From Agromyces hippuratus (GTDB lineage: Bacteria > Actinomycetota > Actinomycetes > Actinomycetales > Microbacteriaceae), in assembly GCF_013410355.1 (NCBI RefSeq), contig NZ_JACCFI010000001.1, positions 3,410,001-3,474,000 on the forward strand: DNA of 64,000 bases. The letters run 5' to 3'. The position numbers and the translations under genes are program-made. Shown piece after piece: positions 23,793 to 32,778 of this stretch. Position 1 is the stretch's first letter. Each line of letters opens with the position of its first letter. The notes below the pieces were generated by a model that searched no databases, was not told where the DNA came from, and saw only the letters and a list, made by a program, of their open reading frames with translations.

Positions 23793-24737
23793 ATGACCGT
23801 GCACGATCATGCGCAGCGGCGCGGCCCCACGATCGCACTCGTCTCGGCTGACGGCCGGGTCGCGGCAGCCGTCTCCACGCTGGCGGGAGCGCTCCGATCG
23901 CTCGTGGTCGACGGCGTGGCCGTCGTCGAGCCCACGGCCGATGCCGCGGTGCCTCCGGGTGCGGCCGGCACGCTCCTCGCTCCGTGGCCCAACCGGGTCG
24001 ACGGGGCGCTCTGGGTGCACGAGGGTGCGACGCAGCGCCTCGAGGTGACGGAGCCCGGGCTCGGCCATGCCCTTCACGGGTTGCTCCTCGCGCGCGAACT
24101 CGAGGTCGTCGCCGCGACCGACTCGGGGGTCGAGCTGCGTGCGCGACTCGGAGGAGAGCGGGGATACCCATTCGCGATCGAGGTGACGGTGCGGTACGCG
24201 CTCCGCGACGACGGCGTCGACGTGACGATCACGGCCCGCAACCGGGGGAGCGGTCGAGCGCCGTTCGCTGCCGGCTCCCACCCGTACCTGCGCGTCGGCG
24301 ACGTGCCCGTCGACGAGCTGTCGGTGCAGGTCGACGCCGACACCGAACTGCTGCTCGACGACCGGTACGTCCCGATCGACCGCAGACCCGTTGCCGGGAC
24401 CGCGTCCGACCTGCGGTCGGGTGCGCCGGTGCCGGAGGCTCCTCGCCATGCGGCATTCGCCATGACCGGGTCGGCCCGCCCGCTCCGCCACGCGCTCGAG
24501 GCGCCCGACGGCACCCGCGTCGAACTGCACGCCGACCCCGCCTTCCGGTTCACCTGGATCTACCTCGCGGAGGCGCTCGACACCGATCAGGGGCCGCGCC
24601 GCGCGCTCGCGATCGAGCCGATGTCGGCACCGGCGAACGCGCTGCGCACCGGCGAGGGCCTGGCCTGGATCGAGCCGGGGTCGCAGTGGTCGGCGGGGTT
24701 CTCGATCCGCCTCGTTCAGGCGTCGCGCGCCCGGTAG
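23793..24737 (+). CDS. Aldose 1-epimerase (mutarotase) family protein
   Basis: 314 aa galactose-mutarotase fold protein interconverting sugar anomers. Seen: APWPNRVDGAL near residue 63, the catalytic His in the GHALHG segment, AAGSHPYLRV with the second His, and the general-base Glu region IEPMSAPANA near the C-terminus. ATG at 23793 after GGAGG. It lies downstream of and divergent from the GntR gene, and its 3' end overlaps the convergent AraC gene by 22 nt. A mutarotase suits a pathway whose dehydrogenase oxidises only one anomer. Confidence 0.88.
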   Translation: MTVHDHAQRRGPTIALVSADGRVAAAVSTLAGALRSLVVDGVAVVEPTADAAVPPGAAGTLLAPWPNRVDGALWVHEGATQRLEVTEPGLGHALHGLLLARELEVVAATDSGVELRARLGGERGYPFAIEVTVRYALRDDGVDVTITARNRGSGRAPFAAGSHPYLRVGDVPVDELSVQVDADTELLLDDRYVPIDRRPVAGTASDLRSGAPVPEAPRHAAFAMTGSARPLRHALEAPDGTRVELHADPAFRFTWIYLAEALDTDQGPRRALAIEPMSAPANALRTGEGLAWIEPGSQWSAGFSIRLVQASRAR

Positions 24738-25612
24738 TCGCTCGGGCTCATGCCGTGGTGGCGGCGGAAGTGCCGGGAGAAGTAGAACGCGTCGTCGTAG
24801 CCGACCTCTCGGGCGACCTCGCCGACGAGCGCGTCGGTGCCGTCGAGCAGCTGCCGGGCACGAGCCATCCGCAGTGCCGTGTGATGGGCGAGCACGCCGC
24901 CGCCCGTCGCCCGGCGGAACAGCGCGCTGAGGTGCGACGGCGACACCCCGACGAGTGCGGCCAGCTCGGGCACCTTCACGGTGCCGTCGAGGCGATCGGC
25001 GAGGAACGCCATCGCCCGCTGCAACGGGTCGCCCGTCGCCGGCAGCACGCGGTCGACGCCGATCTGGGTGAGCAGCTTCCACGCCGCGCCGGAGGCGGCA
25101 ACGAGTCGCGCCGGCGACTGGTCGCGTTCGAGCCCCGACATGATCTCGTCGAGCAGTGCCACGGCGCGCTCGATCGAACGCACCGGCACGATCGGCCGGT
25201 CGACGGAGACCTCCATGAACTCGACGAGCTCCGCGACATCCGTGCCGGTGAGGTGGCACCACCAGATCGTCCATGGGTGCGCGGCATCCGTGCCGTAGGA
25301 ATGCGGTGCGCCCGCCGGGATCACGAGGGCGTTGCGTGCGGTCACCCGGTGCACCGCGCCGCCGATGCGCACCCATCCGGCTCCCGCGGTGCAGAGGATG
25401 ACGACGGTCTCGGGCGTGCCGCGCGGTCGTTTGATGCCGTGATCGCGCGCCTCGGGGTAGTAGCCGACGTCGGTGACGAGCAGACGCCGCGTCACCGGTC
25501 GCTTGAGCGCCTCGTGCGCAGCGGGGCGCGGCACGATGAAGAGGCGCTGGTTCGAGAAGCCTTCGGGGATCAGCACCCCACCAGTCTGCTGCAGGATCGT
25601 CGAATCGTCCAT
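24716..25612 (-). CDS. AraC-family transcriptional regulator
   Basis: 298 aa regulator. An N-terminal cupin-like sensor (about 20-160; GAPHSYGTDAAHPWTIWWCH) is followed by a C-terminal double helix-turn-helix (about 195-295; KVPELAALVGVSPSHLSALF and the signature GYDDAFYFSRHFRRHHGMSP). The sensor pattern is that of sugar-responsive AraC proteins. ATG at 25612 has AAGGG upstream; the in-frame ATG at 25633 has none. Divergent from the DUF5107-TPR gene 47 nt away, its likely target. Confidence 0.9.
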   Translation of the reverse strand: MDDSTILQQTGGVLIPEGFSNQRLFIVPRPAAHEALKRPVTRRLLVTDVGYYPEARDHGIKRPRGTPETVVILCTAGAGWVRIGGAVHRVTARNALVIPAGAPHSYGTDAAHPWTIWWCHLTGTDVAELVEFMEVSVDRPIVPVRSIERAVALLDEIMSGLERDQSPARLVAASGAAWKLLTQIGVDRVLPATGDPLQRAMAFLADRLDGTVKVPELAALVGVSPSHLSALFRRATGGGVLAHHTALRMARARQLLDGTDALVGEVAREVGYDDAFYFSRHFRRHHGMSPSDYRARDA

Positions 25613-25659
25613 GCGGCCCAGCCCTTCGGGCATTCGGCGACGGCCGGAGCGCGGCTTGG

Positions 25660-28600
25660 ATGGATCGTGTGAGCGATGACCGACTGATCCTTCCCGACCC
25701 GCCCGCTGCACTCGAGGAGCGCCTCGCCGACGGCGCCGCCATCGCCTGGCGCGAAGGCGTGAGCATGCGCACGTACGAGCCGGGTGAGCCCGACACCTAC
25801 CCGATGTTCCTCGACCGACGGGTCTACCAGGGCTCGAGCGGCCGCGTCTACCCGATCCCGTTCATCGACAGCGTCAGCACCGAGGGCACGGCGCGCAGCT
25901 GGGACGCGATCCACCTCGAGAACCGCTGGGTCCGGCTGATGATCCTGCCCGAGCTCGGCGGGCGCATCCACGTCGGCTACGACAAGGTCGCGGGCTACGA
26001 CTTCTTCTATCGCAACAACGTCATCAAGCCGGCCCTCGTCGGGCTCGCCGGCCCGTGGATCTCGGGCGGCGTGGAGTTCAACTGGCCGCAGCACCACCGC
26101 CCGGCCACGTTCCTGCCCGTCGAGACCGCCATCGAGACCGATGACGACGGCACCGTCACGGTGTGGTGCTCCGACCACGACCCGTTCACCCGCATGAAGG
26201 GCATGCACGGCGTGCGCCTGCGCCCCGACTCCTCGGTCATCGAACTCGTGGGGCGCGTGCACAACCGCACCGACGAGCCGCAGACGTTCCACTGGTGGGC
26301 CAATGTCGCGGCCCGCGTGCACGACGACTACCAGGCGTTCTTCCCGACCGACGTGACGTACGTGGCCGACCACGCCCGCCGCGCGATCACGGCGTTCCCC
26401 GAAGCCGACCGGCACTACTACGGCGTCGACTACCCGTCGCGCGCGGCGACCGGCGGCGACCGGCTCGACTTCTTCCGCAACATCCACGTGCCGACCTCGT
26501 ACATGGTCACCGACACCGACGACGACTTCTTCGGCGGCTACGACCACCGCGTCGGCGCCGGGTTCGTGCACGTCGCCGACCGGCACGTCGCACCGGGCAA
26601 GAAGCTCTGGACCTGGGGCGATGCCGAGTTCGGGCGCGCCTGGGACCGCCAGCTCACCGACGACGACGGGCCGTACATCGAGCTCATGGCCGGCGTCTAC
26701 ACCGACAACCAGCCCGACTTCGCGTGGCTCGAACCCGGTGAGACCAAGAGCTTCACGCAGTACTGGTACCCGATCCAGGGCACGGGCACCGTGCAGCAGG
26801 CGACGACGGATGCCGTGGTGCACCTCGCCGTGGAGGGCGGCGTCGCCGAGCTCGCGGTCGGCGTCACGGCCGTGCGGCCGCAGACGCGCGTCACCGTCAC
26901 GGTGCAGGGCGGGCTCGTGTTCGAGGAGCTCGTCGACCTGGCGCCGGGCACGCCCTTCACCGCGAGCGTCACCACCGGCGAAGCGGCGCCCGACGAGGTC
27001 GAGGTGCACGTCGAGCAGGCCGGAACGGTGCTCGTGAGCTGGCGGCCGCGGCCCGAGACGCCGGGCGAGCTGCCGTGGACGGCCGCCGAGCCGCTCCGTC
27101 CCGGTGAGATCGAGAGCGCCGACGAGCTGTACTTCACCGGCGTGCACCTCGAGCAGTTCCGGCACCCGTCCCGTTCGCCGCTGCCGTACTGGCGCGAGGC
27201 GCTGCGCCGCGACCCGGGCGACTCGCGCTGCAACCTGGCGCTCGCCCGCGACGCCTACCGGCGCGGCGACTACGCCGTCGCGGAGACGCACGCACGCCGG
27301 GCGCTCGAGCGCATCACGGTGCGCAACGCCAACCCGCGCGACGGCGAGACCTCCTACCTGCTGGGGCTCGTGCTGGCCCGCACCGGCCGCACGGCCGAGG
27401 CCTACGACGCGCTCGCGAAGGCGGCCTGGGACGCCCGCTGGTCTGCTGCCGCCGCCGTGCAGCTCGGCCGCATCGACGCGCGGGCCGGCCGGTGGCGGCA
27501 GGCACTCGAGCGAGCGGATGCCGCGCTGGCCGCGCGTCCCGACGACTCACGGGCGCGCTCGCTGCAGGTGGTCGCGCTGCGCGCGCTCGATCGCCGGGAC
27601 GACGCGGAGCGGGCGCTCGCGTCGTGGCTCGCCGACGATCCGCTCGACCAGGTCGCGCTGACCCTCTCGGGCCGCCCGGGTACGACCGACCCGCGCACGA
27701 CGCTCGACGTCGCCCTCGAGCTGCGCGCCGCCGGAGACCGCGCCGGCGCGCTCGTCGTGCTCGAGCGGGCCGCCGAAGCTCCTGCCACGGCGGCCGGCAA
27801 CCCGCGGCCGCTCGCCCACTACCATCGGGCTGCGCTGCTCGCCGAGCAGGGCCTCGAGGCAGCGGCGCGGGTTGCACGCGAGGCCGCCCGCGCGGCGGAT
27901 GCCACGCGGTGCTTCCCGTCCGGTCTCGACGATCACGACGTGCTGCGTGCCGCGCTCGACGCCGACCCGCGCGACACACGAGCCGCCGCACTGCTCGCCC
28001 TGCTCCTCGTCGACCGGGCTCGCGAGGCGGAGGCGCTCGAGCTGTGGACGGACGCGATCGCCGCAGGGCTGGAGGACGCCGTCGCCTTCCGTACCGCCGC
28101 GATCGCGGCGGTCAACCTCACGGGCGACGTCGAGCAGGCGCTCGACTGGTACGACCGCGCGCTCGCGCTGGACCCGGGTGCGCGACTGCTGTACGAGCGC
28201 GACCAGCTGCTCGCACGCATGGGCGCCTCGGCCGAGGAGCGTCTCACGCCGCTCGACGGGCGACGCGACGACGTGCTGCGGCGCGACGACCTCACGGTGA
28301 GCTACTGCCGTCTGCTGGCCCGCACCGGCCGTGCCCTCGAAGCGCTCGAGATCATGCGCACTCGGCAGTTCGCGCCGTGGGAGGGCGGCGAGGGGCAGAC
28401 GATCGCCGCATGGGAGGAGCTCGCGCTGGCACTGAGCGATGCCGCGCGCGATGGCGGCGATCTCGAGGAGGCCGCGTCGTTCGCGCGCCGGGCGATCGAG
28501 CTGCCGACGACGCTCGGCGAGGTGCGCCATCCGCTCACCGACACCCGGGAGCTGCACGAACGGCTCGCCGTGCTCCTCGACGAGCTGGGTCGTGCCGACG

Positions 28601-28758
28601 ACGCGGCCGGGGTGCGCGCGAGCGCCGTGGTGAGCGAGGTGGCGCCGGTCGCGGCATCGCTCGACGATGACGAGGTGGACTTCTTCGCGACCTCGCTGCC
28701 CGACCTGCTGCTGTTCGCACGTGCGCCGAAGGGCGACGACGGCGAGGGAATCGGATGA
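25660..28758 (+). CDS. DUF5107 and tetratricopeptide-repeat protein
   Basis: 1032 aa cytoplasmic protein, no signal peptide. Residues about 35-400 match DUF5107, a mutarotase-like beta-sandwich domain (ILPELGGRIHVGYDKVAGYDFFYRNNVI reads across residues 92-120; GGVEFNWPQHHRPAT; HWWANVAARV). Residues about 500-1000 are TPR-like helical repeats (e.g. GDSRCNLALARDAYRRGDYA). Biochemical role is not known to me; relatives cluster with glycan-degrading genes and may bind or act on sugars. Starts at ATG 25660; GTG at 25669 is an alternative. Divergent from the AraC regulator. Confidence 0.8.
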   Translation: MDRVSDDRLILPDPPAALEERLADGAAIAWREGVSMRTYEPGEPDTYPMFLDRRVYQGSSGRVYPIPFIDSVSTEGTARSWDAIHLENRWVRLMILPELGGRIHVGYDKVAGYDFFYRNNVIKPALVGLAGPWISGGVEFNWPQHHRPATFLPVETAIETDDDGTVTVWCSDHDPFTRMKGMHGVRLRPDSSVIELVGRVHNRTDEPQTFHWWANVAARVHDDYQAFFPTDVTYVADHARRAITAFPEADRHYYGVDYPSRAATGGDRLDFFRNIHVPTSYMVTDTDDDFFGGYDHRVGAGFVHVADRHVAPGKKLWTWGDAEFGRAWDRQLTDDDGPYIELMAGVYTDNQPDFAWLEPGETKSFTQYWYPIQGTGTVQQATTDAVVHLAVEGGVAELAVGVTAVRPQTRVTVTVQGGLVFEELVDLAPGTPFTASVTTGEAAPDEVEVHVEQAGTVLVSWRPRPETPGELPWTAAEPLRPGEIESADELYFTGVHLEQFRHPSRSPLPYWREALRRDPGDSRCNLALARDAYRRGDYAVAETHARRALERITVRNANPRDGETSYLLGLVLARTGRTAEAYDALAKAAWDARWSAAAAVQLGRIDARAGRWRQALERADAALAARPDDSRARSLQVVALRALDRRDDAERALASWLADDPLDQVALTLSGRPGTTDPRTTLDVALELRAAGDRAGALVVLERAAEAPATAAGNPRPLAHYHRAALLAEQGLEAAARVAREAARAADATRCFPSGLDDHDVLRAALDADPRDTRAAALLALLLVDRAREAEALELWTDAIAAGLEDAVAFRTAAIAAVNLTGDVEQALDWYDRALALDPGARLLYERDQLLARMGASAEERLTPLDGRRDDVLRRDDLTVSYCRLLARTGRALEALEIMRTRQFAPWEGGEGQTIAAWEELALALSDAARDGGDLEEAASFARRAIELPTTLGEVRHPLTDTRELHERLAVLLDELGRADDAAGVRASAVVSEVAPVAASLDDDEVDFFATSLPDLLLFARAPKGDDGEGIG

Positions 28759-28777
28759 TGCGCTGAACGCGGTCGGG

Positions 28778-29674
28778 TCAGTAGCGCGCTCGCGCGCTCG
28801 ACCATGCTGTCAGCGCGCTTGCGAGCGCCCGCAGCTGATCCGCGGCGAAGTGGTCGGCCTCCCAGGCGGCGAAGATCGGCATCTTCACGCGACTCCCCTC
28901 AGAGGTGAACGGATGCCCGACGAGTCCGAACTGCGGTCCGCTGCCGACATCGAGGCAGACGCCCGCCCCGGTCGATGCGAGCGCCATCGCGAGGTCGGAG
29001 GACGAGGGCTCGGCGACGATCGTGAGCCGATTGCGCACCGGCCACAGGGCATGGTCGATGACCCGGCGAAGTCCTGAGCCCGGGGCGAGCACGATGATCG
29101 ATTCGCCGACGAGGTCGCTCGCGTCCACCGAGTCGAGTGCGGCGAGCGGATGCCCCGGCGTCACGTAGACGTCGACCGGTGCCGAGTCGACGAGCTCGGA
29201 TTCGAGGCCGAGCGGCGGCGGCAGCGTGTTCACCGCCATGTCGGCGCTGCGGCTGACGACGTGCTCGTAGACGCGCACCGCGAGGTCGATCTCGGTGCCG
29301 GTGATCGGGGCTGCGGTGTCGGCGACGAACGGTGCGATCACGCCGCGCACCGTGGCCTCGGGGCAGGCCACGCGGAAGGTCAGCGGCGCATCGGTCGCGA
29401 CCTGCTCGACCGCGCGCTGCACCCCCTCGGCCCGATCGACGAGAGCTCGCACGAGCGGCAGCAGCGTGAGGCCGGCGGAGCTCAGGCGCACGCCGGTCGT
29501 GGTGCGGTCGAACAGCCGTGTGTCGAGGTTTCGCTCGAGCTGCTGCATCTGGCGCGACAGGGCCGGTTGCGTGAGGCGCAGCGTCTCGGCGGCTCGCGTC
29601 ACCGAGCCGGCTTCGACGACGGCGAGGAAATGCGCCAACAGTCGGAGGTCGGGGAGGGTATGCGCATTCAACAT
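28778..29674 (-). CDS. LysR-family transcriptional regulator
   Basis: 298 aa. N-terminal LysR helix-turn-helix (about 8-65; FLAVVEAGSVTRAAETLRLT, then QPALSRQMQQLE), followed by the two-lobed effector-binding domain (FRVACPEATVRGVIAPF, DVYVTPGHPLAAL). Divergent from the MFS transporter gene 95 nt away, the usual arrangement for a LysR controlling uptake of its ligand. The intergenic region is AT-richer than its surroundings around 29681-29710, but no convincing palindrome was seen. Convergent with the DUF5107 gene. Confidence 0.92.
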   Translation of the reverse strand: MLNAHTLPDLRLLAHFLAVVEAGSVTRAAETLRLTQPALSRQMQQLERNLDTRLFDRTTTGVRLSSAGLTLLPLVRALVDRAEGVQRAVEQVATDAPLTFRVACPEATVRGVIAPFVADTAAPITGTEIDLAVRVYEHVVSRSADMAVNTLPPPLGLESELVDSAPVDVYVTPGHPLAALDSVDASDLVGESIIVLAPGSGLRRVIDHALWPVRNRLTIVAEPSSSDLAMALASTGAGVCLDVGSGPQFGLVGHPFTSEGSRVKMPIFAAWEADHFAADQLRALASALTAWSSARARY

Positions 29675-29769
29675 GGATATCCAAAGAAAGTGTTATTCGA
29701 CAGCATAGGCCGCGACTGATGTGATTGGTGGCACCCGGGCCGCAGGTGCCCCACTCCCAGGGAGACACC

Positions 29770-31098
29770 ATGTCATCGTCGACACGGTCGACTGAGATCA
29801 AGACCGCAGCCGCGACCTTCGTCGGAACGGCGATCGAGTGGTACGACTTCTTTCTGTTCGGCACGGCGGCAGCGCTCGTCTTCGGGCCGGTCTTCTTCCC
29901 CGAGGCATCCCCGACCGTCGGGCTCCTCGCCTCCTTCGCCACCTTCTGGGTCGGCTTCATCGCCAGGCCGATCGGCGGACTCGTCTTCGGTCACCTCGGC
30001 GACCGCTTCGGTCGCCGCGGCACGCTCGTCGCGACGCTCCTGCTGACGGGAATCGCCACGACGCTGATCGGCGTGCTGCCCGGCTACGCGGCCATCGGCG
30101 TCTGGGCGCCGGTGCTGCTCGTCGTGCTGCGGGCGCTGCAGGGCCTCGGCCTCGGCGGGGAGTGGGGCGGCGCGGTGACCCTCGCGACCGAGAACGCCCC
30201 CGAACGCCGCCGCGGCCTCGCCGGCATGTGGGTGCAGCAGGGCTCGCCGGCCGGATCGATCCTGGCCACGCTCGCCTTCCTCCTCGTCAGCGGCCTGCCC
30301 GACGAGCAGTTCATGGCGTGGGGATGGCGCGTGCCCTTCCTCTTCTCGGCAGTGCTCGTGCTGGTCGCACTCGTCGTGCGGTTGAGCCTCGAGGAGACCG
30401 CCGCGTTCACCGAACTCAAGAAGTCCGCTGCGGTGGTGAAGGCCCCGATCGTCGAAGTCTTCAAGATCGCTCCGGCGTCGATCTTCCTCGGCATGGGCGC
30501 GAGTGCCATCGGCATCGCCATCGCGTACTTCAACAACACCTTCACGCTGTCGTGGACGACCGGCGTGCTCGAGGTGCCGCGACCGACCGTGCTCAACATC
30601 CTGCTCGTGATCGCGATCCTGCAGTTCATCGTGCAACCGCTGGCGGCGCTCGTCGCGCATCGCATCGGCATCAGTCGGCTCATGCTCATCACCCTGACCG
30701 GCAGCCTCCTGCTCACGATCCCGTCGTACCTGCTCATCAGCACCGGCGAGCCCGGGCTGATCACGTTCGGCCTCGCGCTGACCACCGTCACCACGGCGTC
30801 GTACTTCGCCGTCCTCGCGGGATTCCTCGCCGGGGCCTTCCCCTCCCGGGTGCGATACACGGGCCTGTCGATCTCGTACCAGCTCTGCGCCACCGTCGTC
30901 GGCGGTGCCACGCCGCTCGTCGCGCAGGCGCTCCTCACCGCGTTCGGCAACGAGATCTGGGGCGTCGCCGCGTACCACATCGTGCTCATCGCCATCAGCA
31001 TCGTCTGCACCGCGGCGCTGGCCAAGCGCCTGCGCCGGAAGCCGATGGTCGCCGCGCCGGATGCCGCCGTCGAGCCGGTCGCCGCGGTCACCGTCTGA
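29770..31098 (+). CDS. MFS transporter, metabolite:proton symporter type (MHS/ShiA/ProP-like)
   Basis: 442 aa, twelve hydrophobic segments. MHS signatures: TAIEWYDFFLFGTAAAL at the first helix, PIGGLVFGHLGDRFGRRGTL (loop 2-3 motif), and GLGLGGEWGGAVTLATENAP. Such carriers import organic acids, osmolytes or aromatic acids with protons. ATG at 29770 lies 5 nt after GGGAGA; the longer in-frame start has no ribosome site. Probably cotranscribed with the amidohydrolase 30 nt downstream; divergent from a LysR regulator. Substrate unknown. Confidence 0.92.
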   Translation: MSSSTRSTEIKTAAATFVGTAIEWYDFFLFGTAAALVFGPVFFPEASPTVGLLASFATFWVGFIARPIGGLVFGHLGDRFGRRGTLVATLLLTGIATTLIGVLPGYAAIGVWAPVLLVVLRALQGLGLGGEWGGAVTLATENAPERRRGLAGMWVQQGSPAGSILATLAFLLVSGLPDEQFMAWGWRVPFLFSAVLVLVALVVRLSLEETAAFTELKKSAAVVKAPIVEVFKIAPASIFLGMGASAIGIAIAYFNNTFTLSWTTGVLEVPRPTVLNILLVIAILQFIVQPLAALVAHRIGISRLMLITLTGSLLLTIPSYLLISTGEPGLITFGLALTTVTTASYFAVLAGFLAGAFPSRVRYTGLSISYQLCATVVGGATPLVAQALLTAFGNEIWGVAAYHIVLIAISIVCTAALAKRLRRKPMVAAPDAAVEPVAAVTV

Positions 31099-31128
31099 AC
31101 GGCGCGAAGTGAATCGATGGAGGACGAC

Positions 31129-32718
31129 ATGAGACAGAGCCCGGTGCTGTACCGAGCCGGAACGATCATCAGCCAGGACGGCACCGAGCCCGAGGCGTTC
31201 GCCGTGGCCGCTGACCGGATCAGTGCGACGGGCGCGTTCCGCGAGCTGAGCGATCGATACCCCGACGCGGAGACCGTCGACCTCGGAGACGCGGTCGTCG
31301 TGCCGGGATTCAACGATGCCCACGCCCACTTCGCGGACACCGTGCAGTCCCGTCTCGACCTGGATGTCTCGCCGGCGAGCGTCATCGGTGTCGAAGGGCT
31401 GCTCGAAGCGGTCCGCGAGCGCGCGGCGAGCCGGCGGGGATGGGTGCTCGCCGGCAACTACGACGACTCGGTCACCGGACGGGTCGACCGGGCCATGCTC
31501 GATGCCGCGGCTCCCGCGACACCCGTGATCGTGCGTCACGTGTCGGCGCACTGGGCCGTGCTCAACAGCCGCGCGCTCGAGGAACTCGGCGTCGGCGAGG
31601 ACGCGCCCGACATCGCCGGCGGAAGCTACGGGCGCGACCAGCACGGGCGACTCGACGGCCGGGTCTACGAGCGCGCACTCCTGGGCCGGTACGTCAGTCG
31701 GCCGGGCGACGCGCTCGCGCCGCTGCCGACGCCGGAGCCCGCCGACGTCATGGCCGAGTACGCGCGGGTGGCGGCCGAGTGGAACGCCGTCGGCATCACC
31801 TCGACGTGCGACGCCTTCGTCGGGCCCCAGCAGCTCGAGATCCACTCGATGGCCAGGGCGCAGGGCGGCCGCGGCATCCGCGTGGCCATGCTCCTCGCCG
31901 CCGAGCGGTACGAAGAGTACCGGGCGCTCGGGCTCGGCACCGACTTCGGCGACGAATGGTTGCGCGTCGCAGGCGTCAAGGCGTTCGTCGACGGTGCGAT
32001 CGGCGGGCGGACGTGCCGCGTCTCGGAGCCGTTCGCCGGCACGCACGACCACGGCATGCTGATCAGCACGCAGGAGGAGCTCGATTCACTGGTCGGGCGC
32101 GTGCACGCCGACGGCAACCGACTCGCGGTCCACGCCAACGGCGATGTCGCGATCCGGATGCTGCTGCAGGCCTACGAGACCGCAGCGCGCACCGTGCAGA
32201 CCGGCGTGCGCCACCGCATCGAGCACTGCAGCATCGTCGACGCCGAGATCATCACGCGCATCGCCGCGCTCGGCCTGACGGTCGTGCCGTTCTCGGCGTA
32301 CGCGCGCTTCTACGGCGGGCGACTCGAAGAGTGGTACGGCTCCGACCGGGTCGAGCGATTGTTCGCCCACCGGGCCTTCCTCGACGCCGGTGTGCCCGTG
32401 GCGGCCTCGACCGATCACCCTGCGAGTCCGATCGAGCCGCTCGGCGCGATCCAGTCGATGGTGACGCGCAGGGGAGTCGACGGGGTGCGGGTCGGGGGGA
32501 CCCAGGCCATCAGCGTCGAGGAGGCGATCGGGGTCTACACGATCGGTTCGGCGACGGCGACGGGTGAAGAGGGGCGCAAGGGGCGCCTGGCACCCGGATA
32601 CCTCGCGGACTTCGTCGCGCTCGGCGCCGACCCTCGCCGCGCCGACCCCGAGGGGATCTCCGAGATCCCGGTGCTGGCGACGTTCACCGGCGGGAGGCTC
32701 GTGCACGGCGGGGTGTGA
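31129..32718 (+). CDS. Amidohydrolase family protein (YtcJ/Amidohydro_3 type)
   Basis: 529 aa metal-dependent hydrolase. Seen: the first metal motif GFNDAHAHF (HxH), HANGDVAIRM, HRIEHCSIVD, and the catalytic Asp in AASTDHPASP. The YtcJ branch includes N-substituted formamide deformylases and other amide-cleaving enzymes. ATG at 31129 is favoured over 31117 because GGAGG (31119-31123) sits 5 nt before it. Follows the MFS gene by 30 nt, so the transporter may bring in its amide substrate. No signal peptide. Confidence 0.87.
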   Translation: MRQSPVLYRAGTIISQDGTEPEAFAVAADRISATGAFRELSDRYPDAETVDLGDAVVVPGFNDAHAHFADTVQSRLDLDVSPASVIGVEGLLEAVRERAASRRGWVLAGNYDDSVTGRVDRAMLDAAAPATPVIVRHVSAHWAVLNSRALEELGVGEDAPDIAGGSYGRDQHGRLDGRVYERALLGRYVSRPGDALAPLPTPEPADVMAEYARVAAEWNAVGITSTCDAFVGPQQLEIHSMARAQGGRGIRVAMLLAAERYEEYRALGLGTDFGDEWLRVAGVKAFVDGAIGGRTCRVSEPFAGTHDHGMLISTQEELDSLVGRVHADGNRLAVHANGDVAIRMLLQAYETAARTVQTGVRHRIEHCSIVDAEIITRIAALGLTVVPFSAYARFYGGRLEEWYGSDRVERLFAHRAFLDAGVPVAASTDHPASPIEPLGAIQSMVTRRGVDGVRVGGTQAISVEEAIGVYTIGSATATGEEGRKGRLAPGYLADFVALGADPRRADPEGISEIPVLATFTGGRLVHGGV

Positions 32719-32728
32719 CACGAGTGCC

Positions 32729-32770
32729 GCTCCGGGCGCGGGCGTCGGGGGGATGCGCCCGCCCCGGAGC
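32729..32770. terminator. Bidirectional hairpin terminator
   Basis: GCTCCGGGCGCGGGCG (32729-32744) pairs with CGCCCGCCCCGGAGC (32756-32770), a 15-bp stem with a single bulge and an 11-nt loop. It lies between the convergent amidohydrolase and EctB-like genes, 10 nt after one stop and 8 nt from the other. Confidence 0.75.
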
Positions 32771-32778
32771 ATCCGTGA

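Noticed and set aside
28783..28798. GC-only palindrome AGCGCG...CGCGCT at the end of the LysR gene
   Set aside because: Short, lies inside coding sequence, and such GC palindromes are expected by composition.
29675..29769. Possible LysR T-N11-A box upstream of the MFS gene
   Set aside because: Only 3-bp arms could be matched, which is not distinguishable from chance.
29773..32052. 759-codon open frame on the minus strand
   Set aside because: Antisense to the MFS and amidohydrolase genes, both of which have intact family motifs.
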